Made by a program: the position numbers and the translations under genes. Positions 20,901-33,290 of a DNA stretch of 64,000 nt are shown piece after piece. Origin of the DNA: Lathyrus oleraceus. Its lineage: Eukaryota > Streptophyta > Magnoliopsida > Fabales > Fabaceae. How positions within the stretch are numbered: position 1 is the stretch's first letter; the number at the start of each line of letters is the position of its first letter. The stretch lies in contig NC_066580.1 in assembly GCF_024323335.1 (NCBI RefSeq), forward strand, positions 89,017,391 to 89,081,390, in the 5' to 3' direction. The notes under the pieces are model-generated. The model was not told the DNA's origin. It worked only from the letters and a program-made list of their open reading frames with translations, and made no database searches.

Positions 20901-22617
20901 CACTTGTTCTCGCTTTGGCTCGTGCTTGATCTTGCTCAGGATGCTTGCAGAATTAGATTAGAATGCATAAAAGGTCTTGGATCTCAGGAGTTTTGAATCT
21001 CAAAACAGTGAGAATTCAACTCAATTTCCAAAGGAAGTTCTCAGGATTATCCTCTCAAATGGAAGGGTTAGATGGTTGGGATCAAAGCTGGCGTGAAAGG
21101 GTCCTCAATACTGAGCATATGGAGCTCTATTTATAGTTGGATCAAGTGATATTTGCACCTTCCAAATGACTTTCCAAAATTGGCAATGAGTGATGCATGT
21201 GTGCATGGGCATCTACAGGCCCATGAAATTATTCCATTTGATCCATAATTGAGTGTGAGTAAGTCTGAAATCAACTTGGGATGCAAGGCAAATGTATATG
21301 AAGACTTAAAGTTTGATCTTTGCCAATTGATGATGCAATCTTCATGCCATGTGCGGCCCTAGCAATTCTTGTCCAAAATGGATGAAATTGGACTTTTTGG
21401 AAAGGTTAGATCAAGAGGAACAACTTTCATGTTCAACACTTTTTCATTTGGAGTTTGGATCATGAAGAATTTTGAGATGGAAGTGTCAAGCCATATATCT
21501 CAATATTCCACCTTGCTTAACTTTTTATGTGAGCTTCAAATGAGAAAAGTGTTTTTATCAAAGTTGTCGATATTTCAAAGAACTTCAAAATGGTCACAAA
21601 GTTCATGTTATTTGGATTTTAAATGATAGAGTTATGCATTTTTGAAGTTTGGAAAAATCACTTGCTCAATGGTATAGGTCAAAAGTGACCTATAATGTAA
21701 CCTCATATCATATGCTCAAAAAAGTTGAATTAGCTCTCACTCCAAACATCAAAGTTGAAGTAGACTCCTTGAATTTGATTTTGAAATTTGTAAATATTTC
21801 ATCTCATAAAAATTGAGCAAGTTATGGCTTTGGGAAGTTGACTTTCAAATTAGGGTTAAGACAAAATGACCTATAAGGTTTCAACATAGAAAATGATTTT
21901 CCAAGAAAAACAATCTCTAGGTGTCTACATGAAAGTTGTCTGGAATGTCATTTAGAATAACGTTTCTCTTATAATAATTTTCATATGGTGAAAATTGTAG
22001 GAGATAGGATCTAGGGAGACCCGATTTTGATCAGATGAATTCATCTTGCCAACCACCCTCAACCAACTTGCTAACCTTCAATTCTCTTGACTTTCTTGGC
22101 TCATGGTAGATCATATATGCATAATATGATGAATTTTGAAGTGTTCCTTGATAAATTTGATCAATTGGTGAGATAGCTTATTGGAGAAGTTACTCAAGAT
22201 ACCCAGTCAAACTAGGGTTTTCAAGGCAAATCACCCTCAAACTCTTGAAGAAAACTTGATCATTATAACATGTAGGAATCAATGGAACTCATATATGATT
22301 CTTATAAGCATTCTTGGTTCAATTCATGGTTGTGCTCTTTGTCATGAGGGTCTAAAACCCTAGATATCAACTTGATAGATCAATGGAGATCCTGCCCTAC
22401 CTACAAAAGAGTTAGGCAAATGCAAAGACATATTTTTGTATTTTGGTTAGTAAAAATAATAATATACAAGTATGATACAATCACAAAGTGTTTGATGATC
22501 TCTCCCAAAACAAACCCAATGAAGGAGGGGTAAGGAGGATGCCAAGGTATGATCCTTATGCTAATGCTTATGATGAAATTGCATGAGGGATCTTAGGGTC
22601 AAAATTGGGGTCTTACA
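17938..22617 (-). repeat. Ogre LTR, 4680 bp, joined to two internal regions
   Basis: Runs from TGTAGCGG (17938) to GGGTCTTACA (22617); in element direction it begins TGTAAGACCCC and ends CCGCTACA. It aligns along its whole length with the E3 LTR (27493-32098). It has a PBS on its left and a PPT on its right. Inside are a TATA box (21128-21135) and the CCTAGG-TACT-CCTAGG inverted repeat (18152-18167). I see no gene; short ORFs are not shared in frame with the other LTR. Confidence 0.92.
21128..21135 (-). promoter_or_regulatory. TATA box of the Ogre E1 LTR
   Basis: CTATAAATAG on minus, about 1.48 kb into the LTR. The E3 LTR has the same box at 30574-30581. Confidence 0.65.
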
Positions 22618-23167
22618 GTTGCCCCTATTTAAGAACATTCTAACTGAGGAGGCGAAGTTTAAAATCTTCATGTCGACTCAGTAGAATGGGCTTAAATAAC
22701 AACACATAGAAACAAATTTTGGTCCCTAAGAGACCTCATGATGCAAATGATATGAATGTAAAAGTTAATGCTCTGTGGGGAAATATAGCCATAAAGGAAA
22801 AGAAATCAGAGAGACCAAAAATCCACAGGAGTATAATGCATTCCACAAGGAAAACTTACTAGGGAGACATAGACTCTGGGGGATAAAGGAGTTTTGTGCA
22901 GGCCAGGCTACTGCTTAAAACTACTGGGGGACTCGAGGAATTCAATACAAACATGGAAAGCCTCCACCGGGGAAACAACAACATCTGCAGGGGATACGAG
23001 TAAGTCAGGATAAAACTGAAGTACTTGAATCATGCAGGAAAAAGCGATTTCACTACGGAAATGTGCACTTAACTCAACTGGAGAAGCAATAAACTTCAAC
23101 ACAGGAGGAGCAGAAATCTATTATCTACTACCTGTTACTGGGTGAGGAGATAATAAAGATCTTACAG

Positions 23168-23960
23168 AGAGAACATCCGTCATCGGTTAGGATGAACATA
23201 TCAAGGATGACCCACTAAGAACCCATAGGAGGGAGTATTCAATACCGGTTACTGGGTAAGAATAACCTTGTTGGGGAAAACTGCAGAAAATAAGATTGAC
23301 AACTACCAGTTAGTGGGCAGAAGACCAAGGGTGAGAATATCTGTAATCGGTTAGGATGAATATATCAAGGATAAACTCGATAGGGAAGAAAATCTGTCAT
23401 CGGTAAAGATGAACATATCAAGGATAGACTTGCCTGGGAATGTCAAGGAGGATACCTGTCATCGATTAAGATTAAAATAACAAGGATAAACCAACTGAAC
23501 AAAAAGTAGGAATTACATCTATCGACTGCTGGACAGAAGACCATCAAAGAGAAAATCTATCACCGGTTAAGATGAAGATATCAAGGATAGACTCTAAGAG
23601 GGGAGAAAATAGGAACTACATCTATCGGTTATTGGATAGAATACCATGGGAGAGAATCCGTCACTACTTAAAGTGAAAATATGAAGGATAAACTCTACGA
23701 AGGGGACAAAAATAGGATTTACAACTACTGGTTCTTGGGTAGAAAACCGCAAAGAGAAGAAAACATGTCATCAGTTAGGATGAACATATCAAGGATTAAC
23801 TCTCTGGGAAACAAGAATAGGGATTACAACTACCTTTTTACTGGGTAGAGTACCAAAGGTGAGAATATCTGTCATTGGTTAGGATGAACATATCAAGGAT
23901 AAACTCAAGCAAGGGAGAGAAAAATATTTGTCACCGGTTAGGGTGAACATATCAAGTATA
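23168..23960. repeat. array of diverged 3' UTR repeats (Ogre E2)
   Basis: At least nine copies of a word close to TCATCGGTTAGGATGAACAT plus ATCAAGGATA begin near 23168, 23339, 23391, 23453, 23555, 23655, 23763, 23866 and 23926. They alternate with words like TACTGGTTACTGGGTAGAA. Spacing is about 50-60 or 100-108 bp, with one gap of 171. E3 has the matching array at 32650-33290. Confidence 0.75.
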
Positions 23961-25366
23961 TACTTCTTGGGAAATAGATCCACTGGGGACTCTACTGCTG
24001 GGAAAACTGGGATACTTTTGTCGGGTATTGGGCAAGAAGTAACAAACTGCACACTAAGAAAAATATTACCAGTTAGTGGGCATAGATTCTTAGGAGACTC
24101 AAAGCATCTATCTAGGTAAGAGCTAGAAAGAAACAGTCAACTAAGACTCAACCCAATAAGGATATAACTCAAGGGGAGTGATTCCATCCAAATAAACAAC
24201 TGGAAAGGAAGTTGAAGTAATAATCATCCACGAGGAACAACTCAGTGGGGAAGAGGAGAAAGTATAAAGTCTTTTTGCTTAAGGGGGCTGGCGCTCTACA
24301 ATTGAGGGAGGACAGACACCGAAACTTGTATGGGGATAAAGTACCACCATACAAAGAATGAGAATCTCAAATTGACAAATCAAACCAATGTGATGGTGTC
24401 AATATGCAATTATGAAGTTATATGGATGTATATGTATATGATGATTATGCTGACAAAATGATCACACAGGATACAAAGGTGTCTCAAAGAATTTGAATCA
24501 TCGGTACAATCCCCGGTCAATCCACAAAAGGAGGTAATTGCTGGAGAACAGAGAAATTACAAACCAAAGGCTCAACCCTAGTCAAGGGAGGAGATCTGCT
24601 GAGGAGAGAAGAAGTTTTCCAGTCTGCAAGGAATTTTAGGTCAAGACCATGTCAAATGGGAGACAACCATGCAGAAGATAAACACAAATAGCTGCTCAAA
24701 AACCAGGAGGAAACTCTGCTGAAGATCAACCCTGTTGGGGAATACAGAAACACCATCGGGGAAAAAACACACTGCAATGTACTGAATCAACCAACTTAGC
24801 TGGGAAAAAGGATCGGGACTCCGCTAGGGAACTAACACTCCGTAGGGGAACCAGAACAAGACAAACAACTAGGAACACCCGAAGGGTTAACTGCTTGGGG
24901 AACCTCTGATGCTTAGCACTGAAGGACTTGCTGCTCTTGAAGTGTTGTTGATATTGCTTTGAAAAATTCTTGTTTTTATATGTTTTTGAGAAAAAAATGA
25001 TTTTGATGAAAAAAATTAAAAATTTCAAAATGATTATAATAAAATTTAAACTATTGGCTGAAGTAAATAAGAGTGGAAACAATTGAATAAAAGCTCAACT
25101 TTATTTAATGGGATGGTAGTCTGTAAATGACAAGACTCCATGGATTTTTACAAATTTGAAAATGGTAATTTACATGGAAATGGGCTACATTAAATACAAA
25201 TGATTCTTAATCCTTCTACCAACTCTTGATATCCACTGTGCTCTTGACCGCTGTTGGGATGATGAATTGACGTCAACCCTTGTACTCAACAAAGTTCTTC
25301 GAAATTTGGGCGATCAGCAGAATGCAGTTACTTTCCATAATCCCAAATTTTTGCATAAGTTGCCCC

Positions 25367-25490
25367 ATGGTGGGGTACTCAACTTATCGGGAATTTCTTT
25401 TTGTTTTTATGTCTCTAATTTTTGCCTGGATTGCCCTTTCAGGTTTTCAATCCACCGAGACGCTCATTTTTGCCTAAGTCGCCCTTTCGG
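25367..25490 (-). other. tandem hairpins after the pol stop (Ogre E2)
   Basis: On minus: CCGAAAGGG (25482-25490) and CCTGAAAGGG (25434-25443), starts 48 nt apart, then CCCC-ACCAT-GGGG about 65 nt further. Each lies in a module that starts TTGA and ends in GGCAAAAA or a close variant. Confidence 0.55.
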
Positions 25491-25520
25491 TTTTCAACTT
25501 AGCGAGTTGTTCCTTTCTTC

Positions 25521-26040
25521 TTAGGCAAAATATTTCTTGATTGCATTTGCGTTCACAGGATGAGTGAACTCTTCACCATCCATAGTTATAAGAATCAAAG
25601 CACCGCCTGAAAAGGATCTCTTAACAACATATAGGCTTTCATAATTGGGAGTCCATTTTCCCCTAGAATCTGGTTTGAACGATAGAATCTTCTTGAGCAC
25701 AAGGTCACCTTCTCTGAACACACGTGGTCTGACCTTCTTATCAAAAGCTTCCTTCATTCTCTGCTGATATAACTGACCATGACAAATAGCAGTCAATCTT
25801 TTCTCTTCAATCAAATTCAACTGGTCAAACTTGGTCTGACACCATTCAGGCTCAGTCAACTTGGCTTCCATGAGCACACGCAATGAAGGAATCTCAACCT
25901 CTACAAGGAGTACTGCTTCCATACCATACACAAGAGAGAAAGGGGTTTCCCTTGTTGAAGTGCGGACGGATGTACGATACCCATACAAAGCAAACGGGAG
26001 CATCTCGTGCCAATCCTTGTACATGACAAACATCTTCTGA
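25521..26040 (-). pseudogene. Ogre E2 integrase C-terminal fragment
   Basis: Encodes YKDWHEMLPFALYGYRTS through to the terminal KKYFA stop, matching the ends of the E3 and plus-strand Ogre integrases. The catalytic DDE core is missing because the copy is truncated at 26040 by an inversion junction. The open frame continues to 26147 only by reading inverted 3' UTR. It is not functional. Confidence 0.85.
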
Positions 26041-27492
26041 ATGTTCATCCTAACCGGTGACATATATTCTCTTTTTGGCATTCTATCCAGTAACTGATAG
26101 ATATAATTCATATTTCTTCCCTCTGAGTCCATCCTTGATATGATCATCCTAACCGATGACGAATATTCTCTTCTGATATTCTATCCAACATTTGATAGAT
26201 GTAATTCCTACTTTTTTCAGGCAGTATATCCTTGATACGTTCATCCTAACCGGTGACAGATATCCTCCTTGATTTCCCCAGGAAAGTTTAATCCTTGATA
26301 TGTTCATCCTAACCGATGACAAATTTTCTTTCCTTTGAGTCTATCCTTGATATGTTCACTTTAACCAGTGACGGATATTCTCTCTCTTTGGTCTGCTTCC
26401 CAGTAACCGGTAGTTATAAATCCTATTTTTTGGTTTTCCCCAGCAGTCTATTCTTACCCCAGTAATCGGTAACGAATACACCTCCAAGTTGCCCTCAGCG
26501 AGTCATCCTTGATATGTTTACCCTAACTGGTAACGGATGTCCTCTCTGCCAGATTTTGTTATCCTCCTTACCCAGTAACTGGTAATGGATAATGGACTTA
26601 TGCTCCTCCTGTGTTCAAGATCCTTTCTTCCCCAGTTGAGTTTGAGTGCGTATTTCCTTAGTGAAATCGTTGATTTCCTGCTTGGCTCGAGTATTTCAGC
26701 TTGTTCTGATCTACTCGTTTCCCCTGCAGATGTCCTTCTATCCCCGGCTGAGTCTTCCCCAGTTGAGTTTGAGTGCGTATTTCCTAAGGGAATGCATTAT
26801 ACTCCTGCGGACTTTCGGTGTCTCTGAATTCTTTCCTTTGTGGCAACATTCCCCACAAGGATTTATTTTAACATTCATATCATATGCATCATGAGGTCTC
26901 TTAGGGACCAAAATTTATTTCTATATGTTGTTATTCAAGCTCATTTTATTGAGTCGATGCGAGGATTTTAACCTTCATCTCCTCAGTTAGAACATCCTTA
27001 AATAGGGGTAGCTGTAAGACCCCAATTTTGACCCTAAGATCCCTCATGATATCTCATCATATGCAATGGCCTTAGGATCACATCTTGGCATCCTCCTTAC
27101 CCCTCATGCATTGGGTTTGCATTGGGAGAGATCACCAAGCATCATGTAATTGTATCATACTTTGTATTTTATCATCTTTATTAACCAAAATACCAAAAAT
27201 ATGTCTTTGCATTTTGTCTAACTCTTTTGTAGGTAGTACACATGCTCACCTTTGATCTATCAAGCTCACATATAGGGTTTAAGACCCTAAATGCAAGGAG
27301 TTCAATCAAGGTTGGTCTACTATGGCTCTATACATCATATATGAATCCCCATGATCTTCACATGATTTGTTTGATTAAGAAATCTTCAAGGGTTTGGAAT
27401 TGGGTTGCCTTGGAAACCCTAATTCATCTGGGTATCTTGTGTAACTTCTCCAATAAGACTCTTCAACAATTGATCAAATAATTCAAGGGATA
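26041..27492 (+). mobile_element. inverted Ogre end: 3' UTR, PPT and first 480 bp of an LTR
   Basis: Plus-oriented 3' UTR with GTTCATCCTAACCGGTGAC repeats, then the conserved block CATGAGGTCTCTTAGGGACC. The PPT TTAAATAGGGGTAGC is at 26998-27012 and an LTR start TGTAAGACCCC at 27013. The LTR stops at 27492 where element E3 begins; its remainder should lie beyond the far end of E3, outside the window. I see no gene. Confidence 0.85.
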
Positions 27493-30400
27493 TGTAGCGG
27501 GAAATTCATGATCATCAGGCTATTGATAAGCTAGAGATCAACTAACAAGAGTCGCCACCGCGCTTTTATTGTTTCCAAGGGAAAAGGGAAAAAGTACGAA
27601 CAAAACCCAAAAAGTAAGAAGTTTTCAAATAAAAACTAATAAAAGTCAGAGATCACAGGTAAGGGGGTTGGTTACACAGAGGGAAGGTGTTAGCACCCAA
27701 AGTGTCTTAGGTACTTCTAGGGAGCCCTTTTTGTGTGCATGTGTATTTTGTACAAAGTGATATTTACAAACAAATAGAATGGGGGGATGAGAAAAGAATT
27801 CACTAATTATATTTTTGTGTTTGACAAGACCTTCGGTCTTGTGCCTACGTACCAACATAAAAATGAGGGATCAAAACCTCGTAGTTCATGCTATAAATTT
27901 AAAAATGAGTGTGTTGGTTTTAACAAAATTTAAGTTTGAAAGGCACAGAGGCCTAAAATGGTTTGAATGAGTTAGTTCTTTTTGGCTTTTTGAAAGTTTA
28001 AGTCAAGTATGGTTAGGTTTATTCACAAGTTTGATTTAAGAAAATAAGTTTGAAAATGCAATGGCATAAGGCCAAAGTTTCTATCTTTTTACAAAAATGG
28101 TCAAAGTTTAGAACAAAAATAATTCACACAAAGAAGATTTTGAAATGGATGGAGAGATTTTGCAATTAAAGAAATTGGGAGAAGATGAAGAGGCTACCCT
28201 ATGCACAAAATTTAAAAAGTTTAAAGTTGAAAAGATCTGACCAAGTGGGTAGCAATCCTATAGACAAGTATGTCAATAGAAACCCAGAATTCCCTTGGAC
28301 TTTTTAGAATCAAGCAACACACAAATGCACAATTATATCAATCTTGAAGAGCAAAGGCATCAAATAAAGATGGCCCCATCCAAGCTTATCTACTTCTATG
28401 ATCTTCTTCAGAAATAGCCCATGTACAGATGAATTCCACAAGTCACGGGTTCAACATAACATCTTAGCAATGATCAATGTTGAAGATGAATCTTGGAGAG
28501 ATCTTCAAAGATGTATCAAATGAATTCAAATTGCAAGTACTTGGTTCTTCATAAATTGGCATTGGCCAAGTCCATTAGCAAAGGAATGTTGCGTAATTTC
28601 TAAGTCCAATTGGGCAGGATCAAACCAACAGTCCACTTAAAAGTCTTTTAGGGTTTTTGTTATTATTATGTGCGATAATGATCAAAGACCAAACAAGCAA
28701 ACAAAGTGGCACAAAACAAAATATATCACACAATATGGTCCAAATGGACAAAGTAAAAATTACATAAACATAAACAATTAGAATGATATGTATAATGGCA
28801 AATGAAATAAAGGGCTAAAAGTAAGTTGCATTAAAGTAAAGGCTTGAAGTTAAAAGTTAATAGTTAATAAGTTAGTAGTTAGTTTTGTTTTGCTTTTGAT
28901 TTCAAGACATTCTTTGGAGAACACTCAACCCACTTGCCACAAGCATGAATCCTTGAACCAAAACATCTTCCAAAGGAAGGAAAGAAGGCCAAGTTTCCAC
29001 ACAATTGGACTTATGTAGAAGTCACAACTATTTGAGGTCGGGCAATAAACTTTTGGTGTTATCGCATGTTGGAGACATAGTATTAAGAACTATGCTCATT
29101 AAACATACCACACACAAAAATATGCAAAAGGTGTGACCTATTCTCATCCATACTCATGTTAATCTTTCAATCAACTAGCATTAGGGGTTTGAGATGCCAT
29201 TGGCCAAATGGAAATGAAAGAATGAAGAAGGGGAAATAGATGAAGAGGGAAAGGGATGAATGAGATCACAAATTGGTCAAAGGAGGACTTTTACCAAATT
29301 AATATCATTCATTCATTTTGGGAGATGGAATGTACATTCTATCAATCCCCTAAATCCAATTATATTAACTTGACAAAGTCAAATCAACCTTGACCAAGGC
29401 CCAACAACAAACAATCAAACTCAATTAAGTCAATACAAATGGTCAACACATTAAAAATGGCATTTATTCAATTAAAAATAATAAAATAGTGCATTAAATT
29501 CAAATATGTTTTTTTCCAAATCCTAAAATCTCATCAAAACACCAAAGAAATGGCCATGAGATTTATCATAGGTCAAACAAGGTCAAAGGACCTTGGAGAA
29601 AAAAACTTTAGAATTTTTGGACATTTAAAAATATTTTAAACAAATGAAAAATCAATTAATTCATGAAAAATATTAATAATGATCCAAAAAATAATTTTAA
29701 TTCAGAATATGAAAGAGAAAAATATTTGAAAAGTTTTGGTGAAAGTCCCATATTTTTTGGATCAATATTGAATTTAATATGAATTATTGAAGAAAATGCA
29801 ATTAAAATAAAAATCAGAAAATCCAAAAATACGTGGACCATCAGATCTCCCTCATTAATTGAGGTGGCAGCTTTGATGATCCAAAAATAGCGTTCCACAA
29901 AGGCCTGAGTCAACCGCGTGGCACAAATGGTATTTACAAGGAACAGTTAAGATTAAAACGTGAAACATGGATCATGTGGCTCAGACTCAAGACACATGAT
30001 CACCGGAGCCAGAGCTCCGGTTGTCTTCTTCGGTGAGCTCCACTGGACTGGTCAACATGAACCATCACCAAAATAACAAACAGGGACATGATCTTAAAGA
30101 AAAAACATCACTGAGCACGAATATGACCTCCAATTCCTCCAATCCCAAATATATTGAGAGATATGTGGAATTGAAAAATGAGGTACATGATCTGAGTTGC
30201 TTCGATTTGGCCTCAAAGCAACTCAATCTTCTCGCCTACATTGGTAGGACTTCAGACAACTCAATAATCAATGGAATTGAGCAACAATTTAAGTGAATCG
30301 AAGAGTTTAAAATTTCTGCAAATTACCTTCAATGGAGGTCTGAACACGATGGATCTTGATCTGAATTGTGCTTGGCTTCACTTCAATTGCTTGCAGGAGA

Positions 30401-32098
30401 GGAATGGAAAGGTTTAGAAGCAATGGACTCCTGGAGAATTGAATTCCAAAACAGTGGAGATTCAAGCTCAAATTCAAAGGAATTTATCAGGGTTATCCTA
30501 TGAGAGTGAAGGGTTTTCAATAGAGATTCAAAGATGGCATAATGTATGTGTGATTTTTGAGTAAATGCAGCTGTATTTATAGCCAAATCCATGTGATATT
30601 TGCACACTCTTTTCAACCTTCCAAATTTGGCAAATGATGATAACATGGTGCATAGGCGCGCATAGGCCCATGAACTGATAGCTTGAATTCCAAAATTAAT
30701 GATCAGGTCTGTTGAAGCAAGCTTGGAATGCAAGGCAATTGAACATTGTTGTTTGAAGTTGGATCCATGCCAAATGATGTCAGCCTGTTTAAGCCATGCG
30801 CAGCCTATGCATTTCCAGTCCAAAATGAATAAATTTGAGCTCTTTGGAAATTTGAGATCAATAGGAACAAGTTTGATGTTGATTACTTTTTCATTTAGAT
30901 CTTAGAACTTGGAGAAATTTAAGGTGGAAGTTTGGAAAATTTGACATATCAAAAATTTTCTAAGTGTCAAGCCATATGTCTCAATATTCCACCTTGCTTA
31001 ACTTTTTATAGGGGTTTCAAATGAGAAAAGTGTATTCATAAAAGTTGTAGCCCTCTTAAAAACCTTAAAAATGGTCACCAATTTCATGTCATTTGGATTT
31101 GAAATGATAGAGTTATGAATTTTTGAAGTTGGGAAAAATCACTTGATCAATGGTATAGGTCAAAAGTGACCTATAATGTATCCTCATATGACATGCTCAA
31201 AATAGTTGAATTAGCTCCCACTCCAAACATCAAAGTTAGAGTAGACTCATTGAATTTGATTTTTCAACTTGGAAATCTTTCATCTCATAAAAATTGAGCA
31301 AGTTATGACCTTGGGAAGTTGACTTTCAAATTAGGGTTTAAACAAAATGACCTATAATGTTTTAACATAGGAAATGATTTTCCATGCAAAACTAGCTCTA
31401 GGTATTAACATGAAAGTTGTTTTTAATGTCATTTAGAGTATGTTTTCTCTTGGAATCATTTTCATATGATGAAATTTGTAGGAGATAGGGTCTAGGGAGA
31501 CCCAATTTTGATCAGATGAATTCATCTGGCCAACCACCATCAACCAACTTGCTAATTTCCAATTCTCTTGACTTTCTTGGCTCATGGTAGATCATATATG
31601 CATACTATGATGAATTTTGAAGTGTCCCTTGAGAAATTTGATCAATTGGTGAGATATCTTGTTGGAGAAGTTACTTAAGATACCCAGTCAAACTAGGATT
31701 TCCAAGGCAAATCACCCTCAAAATCTTGAAGAAAACTTGATAAATATAACATGTGGGAATCAATGGAACTCATATTTGATGCCCATAACCATTCTTGTAT
31801 CAATTAAATGGTTGTGTTCTTTGTCATGAGGGTCTCAAACCCTTTATGTGATCAATGAATCAATGAGATCATGCCCTACCTACAAAAGAGTTAGGCAAAT
31901 GCAAAGACATATTTTTTGGTATTTTGGTTAGTAAAAATTATAAAATACAAGTATGATACAATCACAAAGTGCTTGGTGATCTCTCCCCAAACAAACCCAA
32001 TGAAGGAGGGGTAAGGAGGATGCCAAGGTATGATCCCTATGCTAATGCTTATGATGAAATTTCATGAGGGATCTTAGGGTCAAAATTGGGGTCTTACA
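27493..32098 (-). repeat. 3' LTR of Ogre E3 (4606 bp)
   Basis: From TGTAGCGG to GGGTCTTACA, aligning throughout with 17938-22617 but with many substitutions and indels, so they are different insertions. TATA box at 30574-30581. The CCTAGG inverted repeat is degraded here (27706-27721). No gene; a 146-codon frame at 30383-30823 is treated as chance. Confidence 0.92.
30574..30581 (-). promoter_or_regulatory. TATA box of the Ogre E3 LTR
   Basis: TATAAATA on minus within GGCTATAAATACAG, at the position matching 21128-21135. Confidence 0.62.
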
Positions 32099-32115
32099 GC
32101 TGCACCTATTTAAGG
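32099..32115 (-). other. degenerate PPT of Ogre E3
   Basis: Minus reads CCTTAAATAGGTGCAGC. Compared with the E2 tract, one G of the GGGG run is replaced by T. Confidence 0.75.
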
Positions 32116-32649
32116 AAATTCTAACTGAGGAGGAAAAGGTTAAAATCTTCATGTTGACTCAGTAGAATGGGCTTAAATAACAAGATATAGAAACAAATTT
32201 TGGTCCCTAAGAGACCTCATGATGCATATGATTTGAATGTAAAAGTTAATGCTCTGTGGGGAAATATTGCCACAAAGGAAAAAGAAATCAGAGAGACCGA
32301 AAATCCGTAGGAGTATAATGCATTCCATAAGGAAAACTCGCTGGGGAGACAGACACTCTGGGGAATAAAAGAAGTTATGCGTAGGCCAGGCTACGACTTA
32401 AAACTGTTGGGGGACTAGAGGGAATCCATACAAAATGGAAAGACTCAGAAGGGGAAATAAACATCATCTGTAGGGAATACGAATAAGTTAGGATAAAACT
32501 GAAGTACTCGACTTGTGCACGGGAAAGTGATTTCACTAAGGAAAAACGTACTCAACTCAACTGGGGAGAAACAAAAATTCCAACACAGGAGGAGCAGAAA
32601 TCCATTATCGACTACCTGTTACTGGGTAAGGAGATAATAAAGGCCTGAC

Positions 32650-33290
32650 GGAGAGACCATCCGTCATCGGTTAGGATGAACATATCAAGGATGACTCGTT
32701 GGGAACCGTCAAGAGGAAGTATTCATTACCGGTTACTGGGTAAGAGTAGCCTTGCTGGGGAAAACTGCAAACAAGAATAGGATTTATAACTACCAGTTAC
32801 TGGGCAGAAAACCAAGGGTGAGAGTATCCGTCATCGGTTAGGATGAACATATCAAGGATAAAGTCGACAGGGAAGAAAATCCGTCACCGGTTAGACTAAA
32901 CATATCAAGGATAGACTTTCCTGGGGATGTTAAGGAGGATACCTGTCATCGGTTAGGATGAACATGTCAAGGATATACCAACAAAGGAGGAATTACATCT
33001 ATCAAAACTGGATAGAAAACCGTCAGAGAGAGAATCCGTCACCGGTTAGGATGAACATATCAAAGATTAACTCTTCGAGGGGACAAAGTAGGATTTACAA
33101 CTACCGGTTACTGGGTAGAATACTGATCAAAGAGAAAATCCGTCACCGGTTAAGATGAACATATCAAGGATAGACTCTGAAAGGGGAGAAAATATAGGGA
33201 TTACATCTCTCAAAACTAGATAGAATACCAAAGGCGAGAAGATCCGTCACTTGTTAAAGTGAACATATCAAGGATAGACTCCTGCGGGGA
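32650..33290. repeat. 3' UTR repeat array (Ogre E3)
   Basis: Repeated CCGTCATCGGTTAGGATGAAC-type words followed by ATATCAAGGATA, alternating with ACCGGTTACTGGGTAGAA-type words. This is the same scheme as 23168-23960 but with a different number and spacing of copies. Confidence 0.72.

Larger units (their letters stand above)
12655..22617 (-). mobile_element. Ogre (Tat lineage) element E1, 5' part, interrupted by Athila
   Basis: In minus direction: a 4.68-kb LTR, tRNA-Arg PBS, leader, ORF1, gag and the start of the protease. The Athila insertion at 12654/12655 cuts it, and the pol half should lie beyond the left edge. All ORFs carry stops. The outer side of the LTR does not meet host DNA but the PPT of another Ogre internal region (22618), so this is one unit of a recombined tandem. 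Confidence 0.88.
22634..25520 (-). other. Ogre E2 3' UTR
   Basis: Long non-coding 3' region typical of Ogre. It holds a repeat array (23168-23960) and, nearest the integrase stop, tandem hairpin modules (25367-25490). Hydrophobic frames such as 24726-25082 come from AT-rich sequence. Confidence 0.75.
22618..26040 (-). mobile_element. Ogre fragment E2: PPT, 3' UTR and integrase C-terminus
   Basis: Directly continues from the LTR at 17938-22617, with the PPT on minus CTTAAATAGGGGCAAC (22618-22633). The 3' UTR and the last part of integrase follow. The element stops abruptly at 26040, where sequence switches to the opposite strand of an Ogre 3' UTR. Confidence 0.85.

Noticed and set aside
24726..25082. 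118-codon frame with a hydrophobic stretch in the Ogre E2 3' UTR
   Set aside because: AT-rich 3' UTR sequence; not present as a frame in the matching part of E3.
25521..26147. One 208-codon protein at the E2 end
   Set aside because: The first ~35 codons are reverse-oriented 3' UTR; only the rest is integrase.
30021..30296. 91-codon antisense frame in the E3 LTR
   Set aside because: Not kept in the E1 LTR; composition like translated non-coding DNA.
30383..30823. 146-codon frame in the Ogre E3 LTR
   Set aside because: No known domain, and the aligned region of the E1 LTR does not keep the frame.
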